64,000 nucleotides of DNA. Origin: Cytophagales bacterium (GTDB lineage: Bacteria > Bacteroidota > Bacteroidia > Cytophagales > Cyclobacteriaceae). The translations under genes and the position numbers were made by a program. Below, in pieces: positions 17,464-27,094 of this stretch; the stretch's first letter is position 1; every line of letters begins with the position of its first letter. The stretch is from contig JAWPMT010000004.1 of the NCBI GenBank assembly GCA_033344775.1, positions 1,798,001-1,862,000 on the forward strand, given 5' to 3'. The notes beneath the pieces are model-generated. The model had not been told where the DNA came from. It ran no database searches and saw only the letters and a list, made by a program, of their open reading frames with translations.

Positions 17464-20400
17464 GTGAAGAAGCTCCTTTCTCTCCTTCTATGTGCGTTCG
17501 GTTTTTACTCCTGGGGACAGACGGTATCATTGGAACCTACCTTGTCACCGGAAAATCCCACAGCCGACGAAGAATTAACCATCACTTATGATGTCACAGG
17601 CACAGACCTGGAATCGCTCGATAACGCCTGGCTTTGGCTCTGGCTCCCTGACAAGGATGATGTGGACGTTGCATCGAATGTGAATCCTGCTACCAGCAAC
17701 GCAGGCGCCACGGATGTAGCGAAGTTCACCAAAACAGAGGAAAACAGTGTCGTCACTTTCTCTATTACCCTGACCATTTCCGAATTCGCAGATGCCTCGG
17801 ACATCAACGAAGTAGGGGTGCTCCTCAAAGCGGATGATTGGTCTGGGGGACAAACTTCAGATTTCATTTTCAATGCAGGTACCACTACAGGTGGAGGCGA
17901 AACGTCTGGCACACATGACATCAAACCGATCGTTTCTCCGGACTTCCCTGCGGCGGATGAACCCGTTACAGTTACTTACATTACCGGTGGTACCGATTTA
18001 GAGGGGATTGGCGAAGCCTGGCTTTGGACCTGGGCACCCGACCTTTCCAATGCAGGTGTGAATTCCAATATCAACCCTGCCTCGAGCGATCCTACTGCCA
18101 CGGATCCCGCAAAATTCACCCGAGAGGTAATTGACGGCCAGGAAGCTTTTACCATCACCTTTACACCAACTGATCTTATTCAGGCTTCAGCAAGCGAACT
18201 CAATCGCGTTGGTATTCTCATGAAAGGTGATGATTGGTCCAATGGCCAAACAACTGATTCCTTCATTGAGATTTCAGATGGGTTTGCGATGAAAGTGAAT
18301 TCTCCTGAGACCACAAGAACTTTTTACAACCCTGGTGACCAGGTAGAAGTGGATGTAGCCACTTCTGAAGCAGCAACGATCACTGTATCTCTGGATGGAA
18401 CTACTGTAAGTTCCGTATCAGGCTCCACTGCCTTACAATACACGCACCAAGTCATCACTGACGGAGCAGCACACTCCCTGGTGATTGAGGCTACTAATGG
18501 AACAGATACAGAAACGTTCACTCACTCCTATTCTACGACGCCAACTACACCAGAAGTAGCCTTACCTGCGGGTCTGGTAGACGGTGCCAATTATACAGAA
18601 GATGATACACAAGCCTATTTGGTCCTTACTGCTCCTGGGAAGGACAATGTGTTTGTACTGGGAAGTTTCAACAACTGGTCGCTGGATCAGGATTTCCTTA
18701 TGAACAAAGACGGAGATAAATTTTGGCTGGAAATCACAGGTTTAACTTCCGGACAAGAATACCTCTATCAATACCTGATCGACGGAGAGATTGTCATTGC
18801 CGATCCCTACACGGAAAAAGTTATTTCCAGTTATGATGACGGTCAGATCAGAGACGAAAATCGATACCCTGGACTTGTTGCTTTCCCCAGTGCATTTACG
18901 ACAGGTGAAACAGCCGTATTACAAACCAATCGCCCGGAGTTTGATTGGGAGGTCACTGATTTCCAAAAACCGGCTGCAGAAGACCTGGTGATCTATGAAC
19001 TACTGGTAAGGGACTTCACCGAGGAGCGTACATACAACGCCGTAACAGAGCGTCTGGATTACTTGGATTCATTAGGGGTCAACGCCATCGAGTTGATGCC
19101 TATTACAGAATACGAAGGCAACATCAGCTGGGGTTATAATCCTTCTTACAAGTTCGCAGTAGACAAGTTTTATGGGACCGAGGATGAACTCAAAACCCTC
19201 ATCGATGAAGCGCACAAGCGCGGGATGGCCATCATCATCGACATGGTACTGAACCATCACTTCGGCAGAAGCCCACTGGTACAAATGGAAGCTTCAGGCG
19301 CATTCGGCCCTCCGACAGCAGACAATGCGTGGTTCAACGTAACGCCCAAGCATGATTTCAATGTAGGATTCGATTTTGACCATGAAAGTCAATTCACGCA
19401 AGACTATGTCGATCGTGTCGTGACTTATTGGATTGAAGAATATAAGGTAGATGGCTACCGATTTGACCTGTCCAAAGGATTTACGCAAAAGAACAGCTTA
19501 GGCAACGTCGGCCTTTGGGGTGAATATGACATTACCCGGATCAACCTGCTTTCCAGAATGGCTAATGTAATCTGGGAAACTGATCCTGAAGCTTATGTGA
19601 TGCTGGAGCATTTTGCGGTCAACCAGGAAGAGCGTGCGTTAGCAGACCTTGGCATGATGCTTTGGTCTAACACCAGACATTCCAATCTGGACTGGCAATA
19701 CTTTGAGACCCGTGGATGGCAAAGCCCCCACAACATCAATTATCTGGAAAGTCATGATGAGGAGCGTGTGATGTGGGAAAACCGAAACGCAGGAAGCCTT
19801 GAGGAACGAATCAGCGATGCAAAAGTTGATGCCGCATTCTTCTTCATGGTACCCGGGCCTAAAATGATCTGGCAATTTGGTGAGTTTGCTTACGATGAGG
19901 AACTGAACAATGACCGTCTGGGCATCAAGCCAACTCGTTGGGAATACCTGGAAGATGCAGAAAGATTGCAATTATTTGGATTATATCAGTCATTGATCAA
20001 TCTTAAAACACAAACGGATTACCTCTCAGATGAGCATTTTAGCTGGAATGCCAGTTCAAGTGTTCGATGGATCAATTACGAACATCCTGATGTACAGATC
20101 TCCATGTTTGGTAACCCTACTTCTTCTTCCAGAGATGGTGATCCACACTTTGTAGCAGCAGGTGATTGGTACGATTACTTCACTGGCGAGCAGATCACTA
20201 TTACTGACCCTAATGCTTCTGTGACACTCGCGCCTGGTGAGTTCTACATCTATACTTCAGAACCCATTGACAATTTCACGACGATCAATGTTGAATCCAG
20301 TGTCATTTTGTCTACCGGACCACAGCAATTGGAACTGACCACCTACCCTAACCCTTTTGTCGAGGAGTTCACTATACAAGGTGTCAACACCATCGATCAG

Positions 20401-20559
20401 ATTGTGATCACAGATCTGTCGGGTAGACTTATTTCAGAATTCTCTCCTGTTGCAAAAACCTTTACTGTGAATGCAGCCGCTTATGAGACAGGCATTTACC
20501 TCATCGAAGTGATTTCAGGAAATACCAAAGAGACCTTAAAAATGATCAAGCGACCATGA
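17464..20559 (+). CDS. Secreted multi-domain GH13 alpha-amylase-type enzyme with T9SS sorting domain
   Basis: 1031 residues from GTG 17464, with signal peptide MKKLLSLLLCAFGFYSWGQ. Order: two homologous beta modules (~22-140 and ~155-270), an Ig-like module (~275-360), an early-set/CBM48-like module (~375-460, 'VFVLGSFNNWSLDQDF'), the GH13 barrel (~500-900), and a C-terminal T9SS sorting domain ('TTYPNPFVEEFTI' to the end). The barrel has nucleophile Asp668 ('DGYRFDL'), acid/base Glu715 ('VMLEHFA') and Asp765 ('ESHDEE'). It should cleave alpha-1,4-glucan outside the cell. Confidence 0.93.
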   Translation: MKKLLSLLLCAFGFYSWGQTVSLEPTLSPENPTADEELTITYDVTGTDLESLDNAWLWLWLPDKDDVDVASNVNPATSNAGATDVAKFTKTEENSVVTFSITLTISEFADASDINEVGVLLKADDWSGGQTSDFIFNAGTTTGGGETSGTHDIKPIVSPDFPAADEPVTVTYITGGTDLEGIGEAWLWTWAPDLSNAGVNSNINPASSDPTATDPAKFTREVIDGQEAFTITFTPTDLIQASASELNRVGILMKGDDWSNGQTTDSFIEISDGFAMKVNSPETTRTFYNPGDQVEVDVATSEAATITVSLDGTTVSSVSGSTALQYTHQVITDGAAHSLVIEATNGTDTETFTHSYSTTPTTPEVALPAGLVDGANYTEDDTQAYLVLTAPGKDNVFVLGSFNNWSLDQDFLMNKDGDKFWLEITGLTSGQEYLYQYLIDGEIVIADPYTEKVISSYDDGQIRDENRYPGLVAFPSAFTTGETAVLQTNRPEFDWEVTDFQKPAAEDLVIYELLVRDFTEERTYNAVTERLDYLDSLGVNAIELMPITEYEGNISWGYNPSYKFAVDKFYGTEDELKTLIDEAHKRGMAIIIDMVLNHHFGRSPLVQMEASGAFGPPTADNAWFNVTPKHDFNVGFDFDHESQFTQDYVDRVVTYWIEEYKVDGYRFDLSKGFTQKNSLGNVGLWGEYDITRINLLSRMANVIWETDPEAYVMLEHFAVNQEERALADLGMMLWSNTRHSNLDWQYFETRGWQSPHNINYLESHDEERVMWENRNAGSLEERISDAKVDAAFFFMVPGPKMIWQFGEFAYDEELNNDRLGIKPTRWEYLEDAERLQLFGLYQSLINLKTQTDYLSDEHFSWNASSSVRWINYEHPDVQISMFGNPTSSSRDGDPHFVAAGDWYDYFTGEQITITDPNASVTLAPGEFYIYTSEPIDNFTTINVESSVILSTGPQQLELTTYPNPFVEEFTIQGVNTIDQIVITDLSGRLISEFSPVAKTFTVNAAAYETGIYLIEVISGNTKETLKMIKRP

Positions 20560-20581
20560 GCTAGACCTAAACCCCATTAGT

Positions 20582-23500
20582 ATGAAGAAGTTTTATTATT
20601 GTTTGTTTAACTCCCGACCCAGGGTGGCAGTAGGATTATTCCTACTGCTTATCCCAGGGTTATTGATGGCACAGCGTTCCGTAACCGGAACAGTCACGGA
20701 CCCTGGAGACGATTCCACTATTCCCGGAGTAGCCGTATTGCTAAAAGGCACAACTACCGGAGTAGTCACCGATATTGACGGTAATTTCCAAATAACCGTA
20801 CCAGATGATGGAGGCGTTTTGGTATTCAGTTTCGTTGGTTATCAGACGCAAGAAGTGACCGTCGGCACCCAGTCTGTCATCGATGTGTACATGCCTTTGG
20901 ACGTCCAGCAACTAGACGAAGTAGTAGTCATCGGATATGGCCAGGTAGAAAAAGGTGACATCACCGGGGTGGTAAGCAAAGTAGATAGTAGAACTTTTAA
21001 CCGAGGTGTACTGACCTCCCCTGATCAATTGATTGCTGGTAAAGTGGCCGGTGTGCAAATCACCTCCAACAGTGGCCGACCAGGCGATCAGGTTTCTATC
21101 CGATTGAGAGGAGGAACCTCTCTGTCAGCGAGCAATGAGCCACTATTCGTAGTTGATGGTGTGCCGTTGGACAATACCGCACACAACCCCGGCGGAATGA
21201 CTGGTGGCAGAAACCCGCTTAACTTCATCAACCCTGCTGACATTGCCGACATCACGGTATTGAAAGACGCTTCGGCAGCCGCGATCTACGGATCACGAGG
21301 TGCCAATGGTGTCATCATCATTACCACCAAATCCGGAGCCGGCGCAACGCCTGGTAAGGTTCAGTTTTCCTATGATGGCAATTATTCCGCTTCGATTTTG
21401 ACGCAACGAGTTGAAATGCTCAATCGGGAAGAATTCATCTTCACAGTAGAAAGAAGGGGCCAACGCTGGACCAACTCTCTGGGTGATGCAGATACAGACT
21501 GGACAGATGAAGTACTGCAATTGGCACATGGGCATAACCATACACTCAGTGCTACCATGGGCGGAAAAGTGACTTCTTTCAGGGCCTCTGTCAATTATCA
21601 GGACCTCAATGGGGTACTAAAAACAGAAAATACAGAACGCATTTCCGGCTCACTCAATCTGACTCAGAAGTTGCTCAATGACGACCTGACGTTGCAACTG
21701 AATACCAAGCACGCCGTGACCAATGATCGATTCGCCCCGAATGTAGTAGGTACAGCTTTGTTGTTCGACCCGACACAACCCATAAGAAGTGACGATGCAG
21801 CAACAGGATTCTATTATGAGCATGAGCAGGAATTAGCGCCGGACAATCCTGTATCTACCATCGATCAAACCTATGAGGTCGGCCGATCTTATCGTAACCT
21901 AATCAACGTGACAGCCACTTACAACTTTCCTTTTTTGGATGGGCTGTCCGGAAAGATCAACTATGCGCATGATCGCACTGACGGAAAAAGACAAAGGTTC
22001 CAGCCAGAAACGCTGCAAAGCGTTCGCAACCAACAAGGATGGTTCCAGTTTGAGGATTTCAACCGTAACAGCAACTTACTGGAAGCTTACCTGACCTACA
22101 ACACGGAGATTGCAGGCAATACCAGAATGGAATTGACCGGTGGATATTCTTATCAGGATTTCTTCCGTGAATTCCCCAATTTCAGAAAGATCGACACCAT
22201 CCCCGTGAGCCGTTATGGCATCAGTGATCCCCTTACGATCATCGAGGATTCACAATTGGAAGAGTTGAACTCCATCCTATTTACCCCACAATTTGATCAG
22301 TTTGAAAACCGATTGATCTCCTTTTGGGGACGTGCCAACTTCACAGTCAATGATCGATACTTGATCACTGCTACATTAAGAAGAGACGGGTCGACCCGAT
22401 TTGGAGAAGATAACCGCTGGGGACTATTCCCCTCCCTGGCTGTAGGATGGAGGATATTGGATGAAAGCTTTGCTGAAGGGCTGTCCACCATCTTTTCGGA
22501 CCTGAAACTCCGGGTGAGCTACGGAGTGACTGGTAGCCAGGAAATCGAAGACTATTTGTATGTCAATTTGTACGAACCTGGACAGGAAACTGCCCAATAC
22601 ATTTTCGGGAACGATACCGTTAACACCATCCGTCCCAACGCGGTAGACCCAAGCATCAAGTGGGAAGAGACGCAATCCTGGAACATAGGTTTGGACTATG
22701 GCATATTGGGGGGAAAGATCTACGGAACTTTAGACTTCTATCGAAAACTCACTACGGATCTCTTGTTTGAAATTCCTTTCCCAGCAGGCACACTAACCGG
22801 GGATGAAGCTGTCACCAACATCGGAGAGATGGAGAATATGGGGGTAGAATTATCCATCAATGCCAACCTGTTCAATACCGATGATTTAAAATGGGACATC
22901 AGCTTCAACGGTTCCTACAACAAAAATGAGATCCTGAAACTGGACAATTCCAACTTGCCCGACTTCATTGGATACCCTGTCGGTGAGGTTTCTGGACAAG
23001 GACTTGATCAACGTATTCAAATCCTTCGCGTCGGTTCTCCAGCCAATTCCTTCTTCACTTATCAGCATATCCGCGATGCTAACGGCAATCCGGTTCCGGA
23101 TGAAGACCGAAATGGCGACCGGGTAGTGGATGATTTAGATGTCTATGTAGATCAAAATGGAGATGGCGTGATCAATCAGCAAGACCTGATTGTCGGAGAA
23201 AATCCTGCACCTGATTTCATTCTGGGATTCACTTCCAATACACAATGGAAAAACTGGGATTTAGCTGTAACCCTTCGCGCCCAATTGGGTAACTGGACTT
23301 ACAACAACGTCTTTTCCCAAAATGGTGCTTTTGAAGGCGTGAACAACAACTTTGCTCCCAATAACATTCACCGATCAGCTTATACGAATCAGTTCTCCAG
23401 CTATCAGGTGCTCTCGGATGTTTACCTGGAAAATGGCTCTTTTATGCGCGTGGATAACGTGACAGTAGGGTATACCTTCCGCAATCTGGAAAATATCAAC

Positions 23501-23644
23501 CTCCGCACCTACCTGACCGCAAGCAATCCCTTGCTGATCACGGGTTATAGCGGACTGGATCCTGAAGCGGGTATCAACGGGATAGACAACAACCTCTATC
23601 CACGTTCTCAGACCTTTTTGTTTGGTGTAAGTGCTCAATTCTAA
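20582..23644 (+). CDS. SusC/RagA-family TonB-dependent outer-membrane oligosaccharide transporter
   Basis: 1020 residues. Signal peptide to about residue 31; a carboxypeptidase-like beta domain ('VTGTVTDPGDDS..IPGVAVLLKGT') is followed by the TonB-box/plug region ('LDEVVVIGYG', 'VSIRLRGGTSLSASNEPLFVVDG', 'DASAAAIYGSRGANGVIIITTK') and a 22-strand barrel ending in an aromatic C-terminus, VSAQF. SusC imports oligosaccharides, with the SusD lid lipoprotein encoded next. It begins 22 bp after the GH13 stop in an operon-like arrangement. Confidence 0.96.
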   Translation: MKKFYYCLFNSRPRVAVGLFLLLIPGLLMAQRSVTGTVTDPGDDSTIPGVAVLLKGTTTGVVTDIDGNFQITVPDDGGVLVFSFVGYQTQEVTVGTQSVIDVYMPLDVQQLDEVVVIGYGQVEKGDITGVVSKVDSRTFNRGVLTSPDQLIAGKVAGVQITSNSGRPGDQVSIRLRGGTSLSASNEPLFVVDGVPLDNTAHNPGGMTGGRNPLNFINPADIADITVLKDASAAAIYGSRGANGVIIITTKSGAGATPGKVQFSYDGNYSASILTQRVEMLNREEFIFTVERRGQRWTNSLGDADTDWTDEVLQLAHGHNHTLSATMGGKVTSFRASVNYQDLNGVLKTENTERISGSLNLTQKLLNDDLTLQLNTKHAVTNDRFAPNVVGTALLFDPTQPIRSDDAATGFYYEHEQELAPDNPVSTIDQTYEVGRSYRNLINVTATYNFPFLDGLSGKINYAHDRTDGKRQRFQPETLQSVRNQQGWFQFEDFNRNSNLLEAYLTYNTEIAGNTRMELTGGYSYQDFFREFPNFRKIDTIPVSRYGISDPLTIIEDSQLEELNSILFTPQFDQFENRLISFWGRANFTVNDRYLITATLRRDGSTRFGEDNRWGLFPSLAVGWRILDESFAEGLSTIFSDLKLRVSYGVTGSQEIEDYLYVNLYEPGQETAQYIFGNDTVNTIRPNAVDPSIKWEETQSWNIGLDYGILGGKIYGTLDFYRKLTTDLLFEIPFPAGTLTGDEAVTNIGEMENMGVELSINANLFNTDDLKWDISFNGSYNKNEILKLDNSNLPDFIGYPVGEVSGQGLDQRIQILRVGSPANSFFTYQHIRDANGNPVPDEDRNGDRVVDDLDVYVDQNGDGVINQQDLIVGENPAPDFILGFTSNTQWKNWDLAVTLRAQLGNWTYNNVFSQNGAFEGVNNNFAPNNIHRSAYTNQFSSYQVLSDVYLENGSFMRVDNVTVGYTFRNLENINLRTYLTASNPLLITGYSGLDPEAGINGIDNNLYPRSQTFLFGVSAQF

Positions 23645-23654
23645 CCCAGGGATC

Positions 23655-25241
23655 ATGAAAAAATTATTAACCATACTTTCAATCTTCACTTTTACGGCTT
23701 GTACCGATCTGGACATCACTCCTAGAAATGGCGCCGTGGAATCTGTCGCATTTGCCACCTTTGATGGCTACACCGCGTACCTGGCAAAAATTTACGGAGC
23801 GCTTTCTCTTACAGGAAACCAGGGACCTGCAGGTGATCCTGACCTGACATTAGGGGGTGATGAAGGATTTTCCAGTTACCTCCGGGTATTCTGGAAAATG
23901 CAACAATTGCCTACCGAAGAATCAGTTATTTCGTGGGTAGATCCGGGAATTCAGGAACTGCACCTACACGGGTGGGCCGCAGACGACCCCTGGTCACTAA
24001 GACTCTACACCCGTATTTTCTTCAACATTTCATTGGCCAACGATTTCCTGAGGGTATCTGAAAGCCCCACAGCACCACTAACTGATGCTGAACTGACCAC
24101 ACTGGAAGAATATCGGGCAGAGGCTCGTTTCTTGAGAGCACTATCCTACTGGCATGCACTGGACATTTTCAGAAATATCGCTTTGACCACTACCATTTCC
24201 TCAGAGCTTCCGTTTCAAAGCACCCCTCTGGAAGTATTCGACTTCATCGCAACCGAGTTATCGGATATCGAAGGTTCGATCCCTGGAGCCGGGCAAAACG
24301 AATATGGACGTGCCGATGCAGCAGCTGTTTGGATGCTACAAGCCAAGCTTTTCCTGAATGCCAGTGTTTACATTGGCAGCGACCAGTCTGCGGAAGCAAT
24401 TGTCGCTTGCGAGAAGATCATCAATTCAGGAGCCTTCTCTTTGGCGCCGAATTATAATGAGTTATTCATGGGTGACAATCACCTGCGTACTGATGAAATC
24501 ATCTTCCCTATCATTCATGATGGCAATGTCTCTCAAAGCTGGGGCGGCACTACCTTCCTGGTACGTGCAAGTATTGGCGGTGCCATGCAGGACAATCTGG
24601 ATGCTTCAGGTAATGAAATAGAAGACGAAGCATTGACCAATTATGGCGTACCTTCTGGTTGGAACGGCTTAAGAACCACCAGCGGTCTGGTCAATAAATT
24701 TGACGCCAATGATTCACGTGGTATGTTCTTTAGCGAAGGTCAATCTTTGGAAATTCAGGACTTGAGTGTATTCGAAGAAGGATATGCGGTAGAAAAATGG
24801 TCAAACATTGAAGCAAGTACCGGAGAAAGAGCGCCTGGTATTGATCATGTTGGGACTGATTTTCCAATGTTCCGATTGGCAGATGCCTACCTAATGCTGG
24901 CTGAAGCTGAAGTTCGTAACACAGGAAGTGCCAGTGCGGCAAGTGTAGCCCGGATCAATGAATTGCGCCAGCGGGCCTTCGGAGACAATTCTGGTGATGT
25001 AGCCGCAAGTGAAATCACATTAGATTTTCTACTGGAAGAAAGAGCCCGTGAGTTGTATTGGGAAGGTCACCGCAGAACGGATTTGATCCGATTTGGAGCC
25101 TTTTCTTCAGGCACCTATTTGTGGCCATGGAAAGGTGGTGTGGCTGAGGGCGCAAGCATCTCTGATCACCTGCGCATATTCCCTATCCCTTCCACTGACC
25201 TCATTGTCAATCCTAACCTTAACCAAAACCCTGGTTACTAA
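23655..25241 (+). CDS. SusD/RagB-family surface glycan-binding lipoprotein
   Basis: 528 residues from ATG 23655 (MKKLLTILSIFTFTAC; lipid Cys16); a start at 23631 would overlap susC and precede the signal peptide. The SusD fold is indicated by 'YRAEARFLRALSYWHALDIF', the TPR-rich helical core, and the C-terminal 'INELRQRAFGDN...FLLEERARELYWEGHRRTDLIRFG' segment. It forms a pedal-bin complex with SusC. Its stop overlaps the next gene's start (TAATG). Confidence 0.96.
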   Translation: MKKLLTILSIFTFTACTDLDITPRNGAVESVAFATFDGYTAYLAKIYGALSLTGNQGPAGDPDLTLGGDEGFSSYLRVFWKMQQLPTEESVISWVDPGIQELHLHGWAADDPWSLRLYTRIFFNISLANDFLRVSESPTAPLTDAELTTLEEYRAEARFLRALSYWHALDIFRNIALTTTISSELPFQSTPLEVFDFIATELSDIEGSIPGAGQNEYGRADAAAVWMLQAKLFLNASVYIGSDQSAEAIVACEKIINSGAFSLAPNYNELFMGDNHLRTDEIIFPIIHDGNVSQSWGGTTFLVRASIGGAMQDNLDASGNEIEDEALTNYGVPSGWNGLRTTSGLVNKFDANDSRGMFFSEGQSLEIQDLSVFEEGYAVEKWSNIEASTGERAPGIDHVGTDFPMFRLADAYLMLAEAEVRNTGSASAASVARINELRQRAFGDNSGDVAASEITLDFLLEERARELYWEGHRRTDLIRFGAFSSGTYLWPWKGGVAEGASISDHLRIFPIPSTDLIVNPNLNQNPGY

Positions 25242-27094
25242 TGAAAAATGTAATTACTGCTTGCCTTATCCTACTCATGGTTCCTGTACTGGCCCAAAAA
25301 GTGGACCGGATGGAACCTCCATTCTGGTGGGCTGGCATGAAAAACCCTAAACTGCAACTGATGGTCAATGGTGAGAACATTGCCGAGACCAAACCGGAAT
25401 TGAATTACCCTGGCGTAGAAATCACTGCCGTTACCAGTCTACAGAGCCCCAATTACCTGTTCATTGATTTAGAGATGGCTGTGGATGCTAAGCCTGGCAC
25501 GTTTGACATTGCCTTCAAACAGCGTGGCAAAACGAAAGCCACCTACAGCTACGAGCTCAAAGAACGAGCAGCGGGTTCTGCTGAACGACAGGGGTTCAAC
25601 ACCACCGACGTACTTTATCTGATCACCCCTGATCGTTTTGCTAATGGAGATCCTTCCAACGATGTAATTGATGGGATGCGAGAAGGACTGAACCGTACAG
25701 AACCTTATGGTCGACATGGGGGTGATATCCGTGGCATCATCAACAGCCTTGATTATTTGAAGGATTTGGGTTTCACTGCTATTTGGGTCAACCCTGTATT
25801 GGAAAATGACATGGAAGAATGGTCGTATCATGGGTATTCTACCACTGATTTCTACAAAGTTGATCCTCGATTTGGGACCAATGAAGAATATGTTGAACTC
25901 ACTACGAAGGCCAAAGAAAAAGGCATCAAAGTGATTATGGACATGATCGTCAACCACTGCGGATCTTTCCACTGGTGGATGGATGACTTCCCTGCCAAAG
26001 ACTGGGTGAACTATCAGGAAGAATACCAGCGTGGTGAATACCAGATCACGACCCACCGTAAGCCTGTGGTCCAGGACCCTTATTCCACGGCGATCGATCG
26101 CAAAGAGTTCTTCGATGGCTGGTTTGTAACAACCATGCCAGATATGAATCAAAGAAACCCTTATATGGCCACCTATCTGACACAGAATTCCATCTGGTGG
26201 ATTGAGTTTGCGGACATGTCTGGGATTCGCATGGACACTTATCCTTATCCTGACATGGATTACATGACGGAATGGACTTGTGCCGTGATGAATGAGTATC
26301 CTAATTTCAATATCGTGGGTGAAGAGTGGTTCGAAGATCCCTCAATTGTGGCCTACTGGCAAGCAGCTAAAGACAATCCTAATGGCTACACCTCCTGCCT
26401 TCCTAGCTTAATGGACTTCCCACTTCAGGCCGAGTTGACGAAAGCTTTGAACAACCCTCAGGGAGATTGGAATGGTTGGCTACCAGCTTATACGACATTG
26501 GCCAAAGACTTCTCTTATGCTGATCCATTCAATCTGGTCGTTTTCCCTGACAACCACGACATGAGTCGTTTTTACACACAGGTGAACGAAGACATGGACA
26601 TGTTCAAATTAGGTCTGGCGTACTACACCACCATTCGCGGCATTCCTCAATTCTACTATGGAACAGAAGTGTTAATGAGTAATCCTGGAACAACCGAACA
26701 CGGGATCATCCGCAGCGATTTTCCTGGTGGCTGGGACGGAGATGCTAAAAATGCCTTTAGCGGAGCCGGTATGAGTGCGGAACAAAAAGCCACGCAGAAT
26801 TATTTCAAAACGCTTCTCAACTGGAGAAAGACCAGTGAGGCAGTTCACTATGGTCAGTTGAAACATTACAATCCGAAGCAGGACATATATGTACTCTTCC
26901 GATATACGGAAGGTGACAAGGTAATGACCATCCTCAGCAAAAATGACAAGGATGTCGATCTGGATCTGAGTCGTTTTTCTGAACTGATCATCGGAAATGA
27001 AAAAGGAAAAGAAATCATTTCGGGACAATCCGTGGACTTGAGTCAGGGACTGACTGTTCCTGCGAAAACGCCATTGATCATCGATTTTGATTGA
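25241..27094 (+). CDS. SusA/neopullulanase-like periplasmic GH13 glucanase
   Basis: 617 residues with signal peptide MKNVITACLILLMVPVLAQ. An N-terminal beta domain (~20-120; cyclomaltodextrinase-N-like) precedes the GH13 barrel. Catalytic Asp332 ('GIRMDTYPY'), Glu361 ('NIVGEEW') and Asp440 ('FPDNHD') are all present, with a C-terminal beta domain after ~540. Like SusA it should break imported maltodextrins or pullulan in the periplasm. The start overlaps the SusD stop by one base; the end overlaps the GH53 gene by 8 bp. Confidence 0.94.
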   Translation: MKNVITACLILLMVPVLAQKVDRMEPPFWWAGMKNPKLQLMVNGENIAETKPELNYPGVEITAVTSLQSPNYLFIDLEMAVDAKPGTFDIAFKQRGKTKATYSYELKERAAGSAERQGFNTTDVLYLITPDRFANGDPSNDVIDGMREGLNRTEPYGRHGGDIRGIINSLDYLKDLGFTAIWVNPVLENDMEEWSYHGYSTTDFYKVDPRFGTNEEYVELTTKAKEKGIKVIMDMIVNHCGSFHWWMDDFPAKDWVNYQEEYQRGEYQITTHRKPVVQDPYSTAIDRKEFFDGWFVTTMPDMNQRNPYMATYLTQNSIWWIEFADMSGIRMDTYPYPDMDYMTEWTCAVMNEYPNFNIVGEEWFEDPSIVAYWQAAKDNPNGYTSCLPSLMDFPLQAELTKALNNPQGDWNGWLPAYTTLAKDFSYADPFNLVVFPDNHDMSRFYTQVNEDMDMFKLGLAYYTTIRGIPQFYYGTEVLMSNPGTTEHGIIRSDFPGGWDGDAKNAFSGAGMSAEQKATQNYFKTLLNWRKTSEAVHYGQLKHYNPKQDIYVLFRYTEGDKVMTILSKNDKDVDLDLSRFSELIIGNEKGKEIISGQSVDLSQGLTVPAKTPLIIDFD

